Numbered from the stretch's first letter, positions 46,188 to 58,568 are shown. The stretch: 64,000 nt of DNA from Paratrimastix pyriformis (GCA_027972325.1 JAPMOS010000042.1:149501-213500); one strand, 5' to 3'. Notes: generated from the letters alone by a model not told the origin. Translations and numbers: made by a program.

Positions 46188-48916
46188 ATGGGTAAGAAGA
46201 AGAGAACCCCGCCGAAGAAGGACGACATTGATCCCATTGGTGTCCCCAAATCCTACAAGAGGGATGCGCACACTCTGGAAAGGCACACCGATGATGGGCT
46301 GGGCATGATGAGCGATGAAAGTTTCTGGTCTCTCGTCTGTGCATCTTTCTGAGTACGCGGTTCACAGAGCACGTGTCCCGCCACTTTTTTTTTTTCTTAG
46401 TTGGAGAGCACCAACGCCAGTGAGCGGCAGGAGCGATGCGATGCCCTGGCCAGCCTCGGGCTCACGGGCGAGGCCCTGTTGGGTCTGCTGAAACGGTTCA
46501 ACCTCGTCCACCGGGTCAACATGTGCCTCTCGGACTCCGTGGGGGCCGTCCGCATTGCCGCCGCCTCGGCCATCCGGTCTGCTGGTCGACCCCACCCCGT
46601 CCTGTCTCTCATCCCATCGCCGTCCCCCCCTTCCCAGAAACCTGGCGGAGGTGGGCGGGGAGACCGTCTGCCGCCACCTGATGGTCAAGGACGTGATGAC
46701 GCCCCTCCTGCAGTACACCGTTGATGTCCGTCACCGTCCCCCACCCAGCCCAGCGCCTCATCACACTGTTTCACCTCGGTTTCCAGTGCTCCGCCCAGGT
46801 GGTGGGCGCCCCCAGCGCGGCCGGCGCGGTCCCCCCGGTTGCCAACCGGGAGGAGCTACTGGAGCTGCTGCTGCAGCTGGTGGCCGCCCTGTGGAATATC
46901 TGGTCCGCCGGACAGACAGACAGACACAGGACACACACACAGGACACACACAGGACACACAGGACACACACACAGGACACACACACAGGACACACACACA
47001 GGACACACACACAGGACACACACACACAGGACACACACACACAGGACACACAGGACACACACACAGGACACACACAGGACACACACACAGGACACACACA
47101 GGACACACACACAGGACACACACAGGACACACACAGGACACACACAGGACACACACAGGACACACACACAGGACACACACAGGACACACAGGACACACAC
47201 ACAGGACACACACACAGGACACACACACAGGACACACACACAGGACACACACACAGGACACACACACATGACACACACAGGACACACACAGGACACACAC
47301 ACAGGACACAGACACAGGACACAGACACAGGACACACACACAGGACACACACAGGACACACACACAGGACACACACACAGGACACACAGGACACACACAC
47401 AGGACACACACACAGGACACACACACAGGACACACACACAGGACACACACACAGGACACACACAGGACACACACACAGGACACACACACAGGACACACAC
47501 AGGACACACACAGGACACAGGACACACACAGGACACACACACAGGACACAGTGACATTCGTGCTGTCTCTTCGACCCTGTTTTTTGTTTTATTTTCCCGT
47601 TACTTCGTTCCTTCTTTTTCACGACACACAGGACACACACACAGGACACACACACAGGACACACACACAGGACACACACACAGGACACACACAGGACACA
47701 CACAGGACACACAGGACACACACACACACACAGGACACACACAGGACACACACACAGGACACACACACAGGACACACACACAGGACACACACACAGGACA
47801 CACAGGACACACACACAGGACACACACAGGACACACACAGGACACACACACAGGACACACACACAGGACACACACACACAGGACACACACAGGACACACA
47901 CACAGGACACACACACAGGACACACACAGGACACACACACAGGACACACACACAGGACACAGATGACACACAACACACAGACAGACACATATGACACACA
48001 GACAGACACATATGACACACAGACAGACACATATGACACACAGACAGACAGACACAGACAGACGCAGACAGACAGACAGACACACACACATATCACATCT
48101 CCTGCCCCTCATTGTCCCCCCACATACCCCTCGTATTGCTGCATATATGACATGCATTGCTGCTGCTGCTGCTGGTTGGTCGTACCCCGGGGGAGGCCTC
48201 GTGTGGTTGGCTGGTGGTGTGGGCACCGCACCGAACACAGAACGCAACGGTCACAACCTCATCCTCCTTGTCCTGCCGCGCTCATGCCGCAAATATTGGT
48301 GATGTGATGTGGGTGGGTGGGTGGTTTGGGTGGTATGACACACAACAGCGAGCAGAACGCCAGTGCGACGGTTGCCCTGACGGCTCACCCGACGGCCCTC
48401 GGGGCCCTGTGTGCGCTGCTCAACCCGGGGCTGGGCCTTCCCGAGAAGCTCACATCTGCCCTCGGTCCGCCTCCCCGTGTCGCCGTGGTGTATATGGCCC
48501 CACTATGGCCACTAGGGCCCCACCGCCCCCGTCCCCTGCTGCCCCCCTCTCCTCCGCTCACACGGGTCCCTTGATGGCTGATGGCTGGGTGGGCACGGGG
48601 CATGGCGTGGGCAGCGCAATGCTCTCACACGGGGGCCTCTTGGTTGGCTGGCGGGGCTGGTTGGCTGGGTGGGTATGGGGCGGGGGCGGGGCAGCGCAAT
48701 GCCTCAACGTGGTCACCGACGCCAACCGCGACGGACAGGCGGCCGTCTGTATGCCATCCCCCACCCCATCACCATCTCCACCCCATCACCATCCCCCACT
48801 CATCCCCCACTCATTCTCCACTCACCAATCCCCACAAATGTTGACTGCGTGTCGGTGCTGGTGCTGTGCACGTCTGCTGGTGGCTGTGGGCTGGATGATT
48901 GGATGATGATGATGGC

Positions 48917-48974
<58 letters not shown>

Positions 48975-49561
48975 CCCCTCTGCTCAGGTTTTGGCCAACC
49001 CGACGGCCACGGCGGCCCTGAACGGGCTGCTCACCTCGGATCGGCACCTCCTCATGCGCCTGCTCGCCGCCTGTCCGTATAACCCCATAAATATGACCAT
49101 ATGCCCCCACTCTGCCCCCACTCTGGCCCATGCTGTTCACCTCCTCATGCGCCTCCTGTCTGTATCACCCCGTAACATACCCCACACGATGGCCCCACTA
49201 TGGCCCCACTATGGCCACGCACACACTATGGCCCCACTATGGCCCCCAATCATCATCACACACTCATCATATCTCACTCATGATCATGATCATCATCATC
49301 ATCATACCCTCTCCCTCTCCCTCTCTCCTCCTCCGTACAGCGATCATGCTCAACTGCACGGGCCTGGGTGCCCTTGGTGCCATCGGAGGCCCCATCCTGC
49401 AGGCGATGCGGTTCGATGTTGTTGCCTCGCTGCAGCCCCTGCAGGCTGCCCTGGCCGACCAGCAGGCAGCAGTCCCCGGGTCGGAGGGCGACCATGACGA
49501 GCCACCGGCCATGGAGGCTGAGCAGCAGGGACCCGTCCGTCATCCAATCAGCATCAGTATT

Positions 49562-49635
<74 letters not shown>

Positions 49636-50292
49636 CCAATCATCCAATCATCATCCAATCATCATCATCCAATCATCATCATCCAATCATCATCCAATCA
49701 TCATCCAATCATCATCCAATCATCATCCAATCCTCATTCAATCCTCATTCAATCATCATCCAATCATCATCCAATCATCATCATCCAATCATCATCATCC
49801 AAATCATCATCATCCAAATCATCATCCAATCATCATCATCATCCAATCATCATCCAATCATCATCATCCAATCATCATCCAATCATCATCCAATCATCAT
49901 CATCATCCAATCATCAGCATCATCCAATCATCATCATCATCCAATGTCTCTGACCCCCCTCCCCTCCCCTCCCTCCCCCTCCCCTCCCCCCCCCCCAGGC
50001 AACCGCCGCCGCCGCCGCCGCCGCCGCCGCTGCAGGTGCGGAGAAGGCTGGTCTGGGCCGGGCCGCCGCAGGGGGCGCCCTGGTCGAGGACCCCGTGGCA
50101 CGGGCAACGGCCGTCTGGCGGACGACGTGGCTGCTTTGCAGCTGGCCCTGGAGATGGTCGCCAATATCGCGACATACTGCGCGGAGGCCGCGCCCGAGGA
50201 GGGTCTGCCCCCCCCCCCCCCCACACACACACAGACATCATCAGCCAGCCATCATCATCTCGTCACCATTCAATCATCATCATCATCCAATC

Positions 50293-50324
<32 letters not shown>

Positions 50325-50354
50325 CCAATCATCATCATCATCATCACAGCATCC

Positions 50355-50419
<65 letters not shown>

Positions 50420-52564
50420 CACACCCCGCAGCGGATGTTGGTGAGGACGAGGACGGCCCCGAGGGTGCCGGCGAGCCCCAGGCGCCCATCCCGCCTGCCC
50501 TGCTGGAGCTGATCACCGCACACAAGCTCCCCGCCCTGGTCGGCATCACCCCCTGCCTCCATCACCACCCCCCCCCCTCCCGCCTCCATCACCCCGCCGC
50601 CTCCATCACCCCCCGCCTCCATCACCCCCGCCTCCATCACCCCCCGCCTCCATCACCCCCGTCCACCACGCACGCACACACACCCCGTGACTTCCCAGGG
50701 TCATGTGTCTCGGCCTCATGATTCTGGATGACCTTTGTGTGTGTTGTATCGGTGTCTGTGCTGTGCTGTGATGTCTGCCCCGCGCTGCCCTGCCCTGTCT
50801 GTGTCTGTGTCTGTCTGTGTCTGTGTCTGTCTGTGTCTGTCTGTGCCTGTCTGTGTCTGTCTGTGTCTGTCTGTGTCTGTGCTGTCTGTTCTGCTCATTC
50901 CCCATCTGTCCTGTCTGTCCTCTTCATCCTGTCCATCCTGTTCATTCTCATTCCCATACTGTGCCGCCCCACTCTGTCCTGTCCCGTTCAGCTTGGCGGC
51001 CTGGCCCTGCTGCCCCAGGTGGCTCTCCAGCACCTCGCCCGGTGCGGCCTGGGGCCCGCCTTCCGGCCTGAGGTTGCCCTCCTGCGCCGGGTGCGTGCCT
51101 GCGCCCTGCGGGCACTGGCCAATGTGGCCCTGATGTGCCCCATCCAGGGTCCGCGGTTTATGTTGGGCTGGGTGGCCAAATGGTTATGGGACGATTCCCA
51201 TAAATTTTTTTCCCCCGGTGGCCAACGTGGCCCTGATGTGCCCCATCCAGGGTCCGCAAGCCTCGTGATGATATGTTGGGCGGGGTGGCGATATTGTGTC
51301 TGATGATATGCTGGCCTGGTTGGCCAAATTGTTATGGGATTGTCCCATATTTTTTTCCTTTGGTGCCCGTCTATATATACGGGCATTTTGGCCAATGTGG
51401 CCTTGACGTGCCCCATCCAGGGTCCGCGAGGCTTATGTTGGGCTGGGTGGCCGAATTGTCGTGTGATGATATGCTGCCCGGTTGGCCAAATGGTTATGGG
51501 ACGAATCCCATATTGTTTTGTTTTGTGCCCGTCTATATATGGGCACTCGGCCTTGCGGTTTTTTCATTGGCCTGCCCGCCCCTTCCGTTCCCCTTTGCCT
51601 CTCCTGCGCCGCAGCCCTGGGTGACGTGAGCGCCATGTGGGCACTGGGCAACCTGTGCATCGACCAGCAGCGCATTTGTGGCTGATTTTATGTGTTTTTA
51701 TGTGTTTTTATGTGTTTTTATGTGTTTTTATGTGTTTTTATGTGTTTTTATGTTTTTTTATGTGTTTTTATGTGTTTTTATGTGTTTTTATGTGTTTTTA
51801 TGTGTTTTTATGTGTTTTTATGTGTTTTTATGTGATTTTCAGTGGTTTTTCTGCGATTTTCAGTGGTTTTCTGCGATTTTCAGTGGTTTTCTGCGATTTT
51901 GAATGGTTTGGTGTGATTTTGAATGGTTTTTCAGTGATTTTGAATGGTTTTCTGTGTGATTTTTGTGCACAATTTTTCATCGCCCCTTCCGTTCCCCTCT
52001 GCAGCCCTGGGGGACGTGAGTGCCATGGGGCACCCTGGGCAACCTGTGCATCGACCAGCAGCGCATTGGTGATTTTCAGTGATTTTCAGTGATTTTTCAG
52101 TGTGTGATTTTATGTGATTTTATGTGGTTTTCGGTGGTTTTCGGTGATTTTTCAATGATCCTCAGTGATTTTTCAGTGAAATTCAGTGAATTTCAGTGAT
52201 TTGGTGTGATTTTCACATTTTTCACTTTTTCATCCTTCCGTTCCCCTTTGCCTTTCCTGCACCACCGCAGCCCTGGGGGACGTGAGCGCCATGTGGGGCA
52301 CCCTGGGCAACCTGTGCATCGACCAGCAGCGCATTCGAGAGCACCTCGCGGCCCGGGCGGCGCGCCAGACCCAACGCCAGGCGGCAGCAACGGCAGGGGG
52401 CCCGGCGGCCGCGGCCGCGGCGGGCGGTGAGGGTGGCGCGGTGGAGGAGGAGGATGATGACGTGCGGGCGGCTCGGGGGGACGTGACCAAGGCCGATGTG
52501 GATGGTCCGCCCCGTTGTCATCCCATCATCAAGCATCAGCACGATCACACCATCACCACCATCC

Positions 52565-52645
<81 letters not shown>

Positions 52646-54149
52646 ATCATCCAATCATCATCATTCTACATATATAAATACCGAAAAACTGGGACGACTT
52701 TTCGGGGGAAGGAACTGAGGGTGGCCTTCCAAAAATCTGTAAAATCCCAGGGCTCTCCCCCCGGCACCGACCCGACCCAAAGGCAGTTGGTATTTTTAGT
52801 CCTCATGCCGTCGGACTTTTGCCAACTTAGGGGCAACACGCCATTTGCCAGGGGGAGAGTGCAGCCGTCATCACACCCTATGTGTTCGGGACCGGCTTAC
52901 CGCAGCACTGCGGGGACGTCCACAGGCCACAGTGGTATCCTGGAGAGCGCACCGTGTTGTTGGAGTGGGGTCCGGCCAGCTGTCCGAGCGGTCCAGGTCA
53001 CCGTGGACCAGCACCCGAGAGAACCCGTCGCAAGACCGGGATGGTAGGGGCATTCATCAGGGGGGGATCGCCAACCTTGACCGGGCGGGCCATTGTGCTT
53101 CGGGTCTCCAAGCGGGTTCGGGCGGCTGCGGGCTTGGCATCAAGGGCAGAGGCCAGAGAGCGCTATCATGTTTCGCACCGATTTCGCAACGATTTCGCAA
53201 CATTTTCGCAACAGTGTTGTCCGGACAACGATCGCACCTGAAGGTGGGGCCGGACGCAGCCTGGGCGCCACAGGCGCATGAGAGCCTACCAGGTCTACTA
53301 AGCCTACTGTGTCTTGCGGCATTTCGGCTTTTCGGCCCTTCGGCCCCTCCGACCCCATCTTCACAAGTCCCCCAGGGGGGGTGCCCCTGATATACCCTAC
53401 TTGGGAGGCACCTCCAAAAAATTTTGGGACACGATCCAAAAATATTATGGGATCATGTCAAATTTCAAAATGGTCGGAGAAGGATGGCGACCTCACCAGT
53501 CGGTCGGGGGACCCCAACATATGTTTAGAAGCGGGGGTCGTGGTGGCCCCCAGGTCAACCCTTCCCCGGGGGGATAGCCGCCAAGGTCGAAAATTCAAAC
53601 AGGCTCCAACGGGTCGGGGAAGGATGGCGACCTCACCAGTCGTTCGGGCCACCTTGCCCTATCATCGCAGGGTGGTCGCGATCGACTCCAGGTCAACCCT
53701 TCCCCGGGGGGATAGCCACCAAGGTCAAAATTTCAAACAGGCTCAAACGGGTCGGGGAAGGATGGCGACCTTACCGTTCGCTGGAGGGACCCATAAATCC
53801 AGCGAACCGTGGTCGTGGTGGCCCCCAGGTCAACCCTTCCCCGGGGGGATAGCCACCAAGGTCAAAATTTCAAACAGGTCGGGGAAGCACGGCGACCTCA
53901 CTGTTCGCTGGAGGGACCCATAAATCCAGCGAACCGTGGTCGGGACCGGCCGCCGATCAGCCCTTCCCCGGGGGGATAGCCACCAAGGTCGAAATTTCAA
54001 ATGGGTCGGGGAAGGACGGCGACCTCACCAGTCGTTCCGGCCACCCTGCCATATCACCGCAGGGTGGTCGCGGTCGACTCCAGGTCAACCCTTCCTCGGG
54101 GAGATAGTCACCCGATTGAAAGCGTAACGAAGCGAGCTCACCTGACTTG

Positions 54150-54183
<34 letters not shown>

Positions 54184-54524
54184 ATCATCATCATCATCAT
54201 CAACATCATCCAATCAGCAGCAGCAGCAATCCCAATCATCATCATCATCCGATCATCACATTCATCCATCATCCCATTCATCATCATCATCGCCAGACGA
54301 GGCCCTCGAATCAGCCACGGCTGTGATGCTTGCCCTGGTCCGCCGGGCCCACGGGGCCGCCACCAAGGGCGCCAGTGGGGTGGCTGAGCTGGTCACCGAG
54401 GCCCACGCGCCCTTCCTGCTGCTGCTGGCCGCCCACGGGCGGCCTGAGATTCGCATCAATGCCCTGGGGATGCTGGCTGTCTTGGCTGCCCTGCCCGCGA
54501 CCAGCCCGGCGACCGTCCGTTCAC

Positions 54525-54591
<67 letters not shown>

Positions 54592-54955
54592 CTGGATGAT
54601 GACTGGATGATGACTGGATGACTGGATGACTGGATGATGACTGGATGATGATGATTGGATGATGGCGATTGGATGATGATTGGATGATGATGATCGCTGA
54701 CACTCTTCTCACTACTGCCGCCATGGCGGTGATGATCTGGTGTGGGAACAGCAACTGGCCGTTGGCCGACTGGTCCTGGGCGTCCTGGCGGGGGACAGCG
54801 AACCCCGGGTTGTCTGCGAGGCGCTTGACCTCATCTTCGACGTGTTCGCCGATGGGTCTGCACTCCGGCACATCATTCAACCATCATCATCATCAGCCAA
54901 CCATCATCATCATCTTCAGCATCATCATCATCATCATCATCATCAGCATCATCAG

Positions 54956-55030
<75 letters not shown>

Positions 55031-55539
55031 ATCATCATCATCACCCGATCATCACCCGACCCGATCATCATCATCACCATCCAATCATCATCCAGTCATC
55101 CAATTCCCAATCATCCATTCAATCATCCATCACCCATCATCATCCAATCGTCATCCCTCAGACACGTTCTGCCCCCCCGTCTCATTATGCTTCTCTCCCC
55201 CCGGTGGGCGCGTGGTGTGGGTTGCAGGGCCCACGCGGCCTTCGCGGAGCTGCATATGATGCAGGCCCTCCGCGATTTCGGTGGCCGTATGGGGGCCCTG
55301 GTCCGCGTCCATCCCCATCCTGATCCTGATCATCCCCCCAATCACCATCCCCACCATAGGATCATCCCACACATCCCTCATTTTTTTACTCTCCGCTCTG
55401 TCTCGGCCCACAGATGGTCCAGGCCCGGGGTAGCCGGGATGGTGACCCGGACACGATGGAGATGCTCGAACTGGCACGTCGCAACCTGCGCCGTTTCATC
55501 CGCTACAAGGAGCGCAACCCGGCCCCCGGCGCTCACTGA
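46188..55539 (+). CDS. HEATR3: HEATR3/SYO1 homologue, 5S-RNP symportin (721 aa, 17 exons)
   Basis: Syo1/HEATR3 proteins import RPL5 and RPL11 together and build the 5S RNP. Exons: 46188-46334, 46401-46576, 46638-46725, 46787-46902, 48349-48464, 48695-48744, 48988-49072, 49341-49534, 49999-50112, 50142-50202, 50432-50538, 50992-51148, 52271-52504, 54297-54514, 54752-54855, 55228-55300 and 55414-55539. All phases join. Colinear hallmarks: basic N-terminus (MGKKKRTPPKK), IRNLAEVGGE, MVKDVMTPLL, LWNICEQNAS, CLNVVTDAN, a central acidic loop, VCEALDLIFDVFADG, and the C-terminal RRNLRRFIRYKE. Human HEATR3 is 680 aa, so it is full length. A poly-Ala tract from GCC repeats opens exon 9, and Ala/acidic insertions enlarge exon 13. 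The 29-nt intron 50113-50141 is the weakest join; exon edges in exons 14-15 fit phase and homology. Residual risk lies in exact edges. Confidence 0.88.
46917..47962 (+). repeat. CACACACAGGA minisatellite in HEATR3 intron 4
   Basis: Units of 9 and 11 nt (CACACAGGA and CACACACAGGA) mixed over about 1 kb. They are broken once by roughly 80 nt of unrelated T-rich sequence (47550-47627) and followed by ACAGACAGACACATATG units to 48090. The 11/9-nt alternation makes all three forward frames open, giving spurious long reading frames. Confidence 0.95.
48903..48974 (+). repeat. ATG trinucleotide repeat in HEATR3 intron 6
   Basis: About 22 triplets ending just before the exon 7 acceptor at 48986-48987. 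Orientation is opposite to the ATC repeats in most other introns. Confidence 0.95.
49563..49945 (+). repeat. ATC, CAG and ATCATCCA repeats in HEATR3 intron 8
   Basis: Perfect ATC triplets (49563-49590), then CAG triplets (about 49591-49632), then about 300 nt of ATCATCCA units. Confidence 0.95.
50271..50420 (+). repeat. ATC triplet repeat in HEATR3 intron 10
   Basis: Imperfect ATC array with a CCACCA interruption, ending against the exon 11 acceptor. Confidence 0.9.
50557..50890 (+). repeat. CCTCCATCACCCCCG and CTGTCTGTGT repeats in HEATR3 intron 11
   Basis: Two unrelated arrays in one intron: a roughly 15-nt pyrimidine-rich unit (50557-50665) and a TGTC/TGTG array (50797-50885). Confidence 0.9.
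51116..51428 (+). repeat. Three tandem copies of the HEATR3 exon 12 end with its donor
   Basis: GCCAAYGTGGCCYTGAYGTG...CAGGGTCCGC occurs near 51118, 51222 and 51391, each with some flanking intron. Only the first is continuous with the exon (50992-51148). The other two are intronic decoys carrying an intact gtccgc donor. Confidence 0.85.
51611..52330 (+). repeat. Three copies of the HEATR3 exon 13 start with its acceptor
   Basis: GCAGCCCTGGGKGACGTGAG...CAGCAGCGCATT occurs at 51614, 52003 and 52268. Copy 1 runs into a stop just after the shared part; copy 2 has lost two bases and its frame. Only copy 3 continues into the full exon (52271-52504) with a donor. Copies 1-2 are separated by TTTTATGTG (51683-51835) and GATTTTCAGTG arrays. 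Confidence 0.85.
52563..52650 (+). repeat. ATC triplet repeat in HEATR3 intron 13
   Basis: About 28 near-perfect ATC triplets shortly after the donor at 52505. Confidence 0.95.
53457..54120 (+). repeat. Five-unit, roughly 135-bp tandem array with hairpin cores
   Basis: Each unit holds a conserved part (GGTCGGGGAAGGATGGCGAC ... CAACCCTTCCCCGGGGGGAT, AAAATTTCAAACAGG) and a variable insert of about 40 nt. The insert is self-complementary: GTTCGCTGGA/TCCAGCGAAC in units 3-4, CCACCCTG/CAGGGTGG in units 2 and 5, and GACCCC/GGGGTC in unit 1. It lies inside HEATR3 intron 13 (52505-54296). The rest of this intron (52690-53450) is unique sequence that I do not recognise. Confidence 0.85.
54525..54690 (+). 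repeat. GAT triplet and GGATGATGACT repeats in HEATR3 intron 14
   Basis: About 22 GAT triplets, then longer GGATGATGACT/GATTGGATGATG units; opposite in orientation to the ATC arrays. Confidence 0.95.
54870..55150 (+). repeat. ATC triplet repeat in HEATR3 intron 15
   Basis: A long ATC array (core about 54955-55028) flanked by degenerate ATC/ATCCA units. Confidence 0.95.
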
Positions 55540-55710
55540 GCATGATGATATGAACTGCAGCAAGTTGAATGCGCGGAGAAAAAAAAAGGAATTGTGGTGG
55601 TTGCGGTCGAGCCCAAATGAAGGGCAGTGTTTTTATGAGACGGACGAGGGAAACCAGTGAGCTGTGCCTCATCGGGCCCGAAGATTTCGATGATGCTGTT
55701 GAGGGAAATG

Positions 55711-55780
55711 GGAGTCAAAAGGTTTTGTGAATCCGAGTGATTTAGGGAGCCTCTCTCGATGCTGCACTCACGAGACGGCC
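55711..55780 (+). promoter_or_regulatory. Diverged upstream copy of the LRR leader module
   Basis: AAAAGGTTTTGTGA, then AGCCTCTCTCGATGCTGCA and CACGAGA, follow the same order and spacing as the module at 55901-55978. It looks like an older tandem copy about 190 bp upstream. Confidence 0.4.
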
Positions 55781-55900
55781 GGTTGCCCAGGCCACCGCCG
55801 CCGACCAAGCGCAACCATGAGGCCGAGGCCCACCAGCCGGCTCGGTGCTGAGGGAGTTGGGTGGTGATGAGGTTGAGCCGAAGCCTATCGAGGGGAATTG

Positions 55901-55978
55901 GGGGATAAAACCTTTTGTGATTTCTTTCTCATGGTTCCTTAGTTAGCCTCACACGAGGCTGCATTAACACGAGAATGA
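55901..55978 (+). promoter_or_regulatory. Leader/promoter module of the LRR gene
   Basis: GGGATAAAACCTTTTGTGA and AGCCTCACACGAGGCTGCAT (containing the palindrome AGCCTCacacGAGGCT), then TTAACACGAGAA ending next to the ATG at 55979. Shared with 951-1012. The role is inferred from position only. Confidence 0.45.
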
Positions 55979-58320
55979 ATGAATGAATGCCGGCCGGGCC
56001 AATCGAGAAGATCGTATAGGTCCCGGGGAGAAACACTTCCTGCCGGTCTCGCACACAGCGTGAACGTTGTCATCACGGGTCAATTCAACTCGACTCATCT
56101 TCTTGAGGTTTGTGCGGATGGGCTTTTCAGGGAATTTTTTTCCTCGCGTTTCAAATTCAGACAGCCGACCGACCTCCCGCCGATCAGATCATCTTAACAA
56201 GCCTTCCCGGTGATACTTTACTTCATATGATGTCGGTTGCTGAGGACCCAACCCTGATGTACATCATGCTGCTCGGCCTCAGCCACACGACCCGCGCCCT
56301 GGTTCGAGGCAGCATGCGGGCCTTGTCATTTTCAGGCGTTCATCGCAACGAGCGCGTCTGGTCCTTCTTTCCGGCACCCACCACCAGCACGTCGCCAACC
56401 TCCCAAAGCCAGTTTGGCCTGATGGAGCACCGCCATGTGTCGGATCCCGTCCGGTCACCCCCCGATTCCGATGGCGAATTCGATTTGGTGAATCCCACCC
56501 TGGCCGCGAGTGCGGCGATCCCCACGGCCGATGCCCTGGCTACCCTGGTGGGACCCTGCGCCCACCTGGAGGAGCTGACCCTGGCGTCCGAACGGGCCCT
56601 CTGGTGCGGCGGCCGCGAGGCGGCCACCTTCGGGGGTTGGGTCACCGCGGCCTTCCGAAATCACCACGCTCTACACACCCTGCGAATTCCCAACCTCGCG
56701 GGCCTGTCCAAGGGGGCCCTCTTCGCCATCCTCTCCGAACTGGACGGCCAGCTGCGGGTGCTAGAAGTGAACACCAGGCCACGCCCACTCCGGGGTTCCC
56801 TGCCTGAGACCTTTATGGAAGCCGTGGCGCGCCACTGCCCCCGGGTGGAGTCGCTTCGCTGCCTGGGCCTCCGCGGCCAACTCGCCCCGCTGTGCGCCTG
56901 CGCCCAGCTGCGTGACCTGTGGATCTCCGGCCTCGTGGGTGAGTGCCTCGACCGCGTCGTGACCGCTGACCTGCCGAAATTCATCCGGCCGCAGGGCGAG
57001 CAGACTTATCACCCTCGCCCGGCGCAGCCCGCGGTCCCGGCGGCGCCTCTGCGGGATCTCTCCGACCAAATTGCATTGTACAGCAATGAGGCGTGTCTGC
57101 GCCGGTTGACACTGCACAGCCCGGAGTGTGCGATCAGTTTGATGCCCCACACGCTGCTCGACCGGCTGACTGACCTCTCGGTGCACTGGGACCTTCCCGC
57201 CACCTCCACCGAGCCGATTCTCGTCGCCTCGACGAGTCTGCGCACCTTCACCTGCGGGACGAAGGCCGGCTGTCCGGCCCGGGTGCGACTGGACTGCCCC
57301 CGTCTGGAGGTGCTTGGAGTGGCCACCCTGGGCGGCTGGTCCCCGATGGAATTCGAGTTGAACACCCCGCGCCTGACGGCCATCGGCAACCTGAATGCAC
57401 TGTGTCAGGTGACGCCACTCGGGCCCCTTCCCCAGTTGGCGGCCCTCCTCTCCTCGACCGACGACGAGAGGGTCGGACCGCCACCCGTCATGAACACGCT
57501 GCTGCTGGGCTGCGGCGGCCCGGGTTTTCCGGGGCTGCGGCACATCTCCGGGCTGCGGTGCGGCTCGGCCGCCGAGTTACAGGCGCTGGTCGATCGACAC
57601 CCAAATCTCGTCACCCTGCAACGGATCCGGCTGGCCGCCCACGATGTCGTCGATGCCGGCGCGCTGCTGCTGCTGGACGTGCCGCCTCACGCGGCTCTGC
57701 GCTCCCTCGAACTGATCCTGTCAACAGCCGAGTCGTCGGCTGCTGCTGCTGCTGACCTTGAGATCCGGGCCCCAGGGCTAGTGCATCTGTACCTGGACCC
57801 GGGACCTTGCAAGCGGGTGACCCTGGCCACGGCCAGGCTTCGCCACCTCGATCTGCGTGGTGATGGCATCAGGGATGTTCGGCTGGCCTGCCCGTTGGCA
57901 CACCTGCGTTCACTCCGGGTCGGTCAGGTCGTGGTGGGTGGGCTCGGCGTCTTCAAGTGCCTGCTGGCCGCTCGACTGCCTCATTTGCGCGCCCTGCACT
58001 GCTCGCTGGACCAGCGGAGCCCCGCGGAGGTCAACAAAGTGATGCGCTGGTTGGCCCGGATGCCCCGTCTGACGACCCTCTCCCTGGCCGATGTCCACGT
58101 TGACACCCTGGATGTCACGGGCCTGCCCCGACTCGCACGGCTGCGCCTGGCCGACAGCCAAGTGGCCCGGAGATTTGAAGTTCCCTGGGGCCGGATGGAG
58201 GAGGTGGCCTGTGTGTCGTGCTCCTTTGAACACCCCGCGAGGTGCGAGGGAGAGCTGCTCAGGCAGTGCCCAGGGCTGGTGTCAAATATCATGCTGCTGT
58301 TTGAGGCCAGATCATCGTAA
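55979..58320 (+). CDS. F-box-like leucine-rich-repeat protein (762 aa)
   Basis: Exon 1 55979-56107, intron 56108-56160 (53 nt, gtttgt...attcag), exon 2 56161-58320. The N-terminal module, LPGDTLLHMMSVAEDPTLMY with LGLSHTTRALVRGSMRALSF, is a clear paralogue of that in the 38998 gene. It is followed by about 650 residues of irregular LRRs (LRRLTLHSPEC, LEVLGVATL, LRHLDLRGDGIRDVRLACP, LTTLSLADVHVDTLDV). It is likely a ligand- or substrate-binding adaptor of a lineage-expanded family; no partner is known. Upstream ATGs in the GAATGAATGAATG run lie in other frames. The intron is required because the conserved module begins before the first exon 2 ATG. Confidence 0.78.
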
Positions 58321-58568
58321 AAAAAAGCCGTGGCAACCCCCTGAGAGTCGCACGAAAACAACTGCTTTCTTCTGCTTTCTGCTTTCTCCACCACTTTCTT
58401 TCTTCTTCTTTTTCTCGGCCCAAGTAACGACCGCCCAACTCGCGAGTAACGACCGCCCCAGACTGCTCAAAGGCAACGACAACAAATTTGCTTTCTCACT
58501 TTCTCACTTTCTTTTTTCTTTCTTTGGGCAAAGGGAGGAGCGGGGGGAGGGGGAGGTGTTGTTGGGGC

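Noticed and set aside
46555-48096. Reading frames of Thr-Gly-His and Cys-Val-Ser repeats
   Set aside because: Translation of the CACACACAGGA intronic minisatellite, which lies between HEATR3 exons 4 and 5.
49130-50512. Ile/Ser/His-rich reading frames over HEATR3 introns
   Set aside because: Translation of ATC triplet arrays; only the embedded exons are coding.
53457-54120. CRISPR-like array (repeats with variable spacers)
   Set aside because: A eukaryotic intron, only five long units, inserts that are palindromic, and no cas genes.
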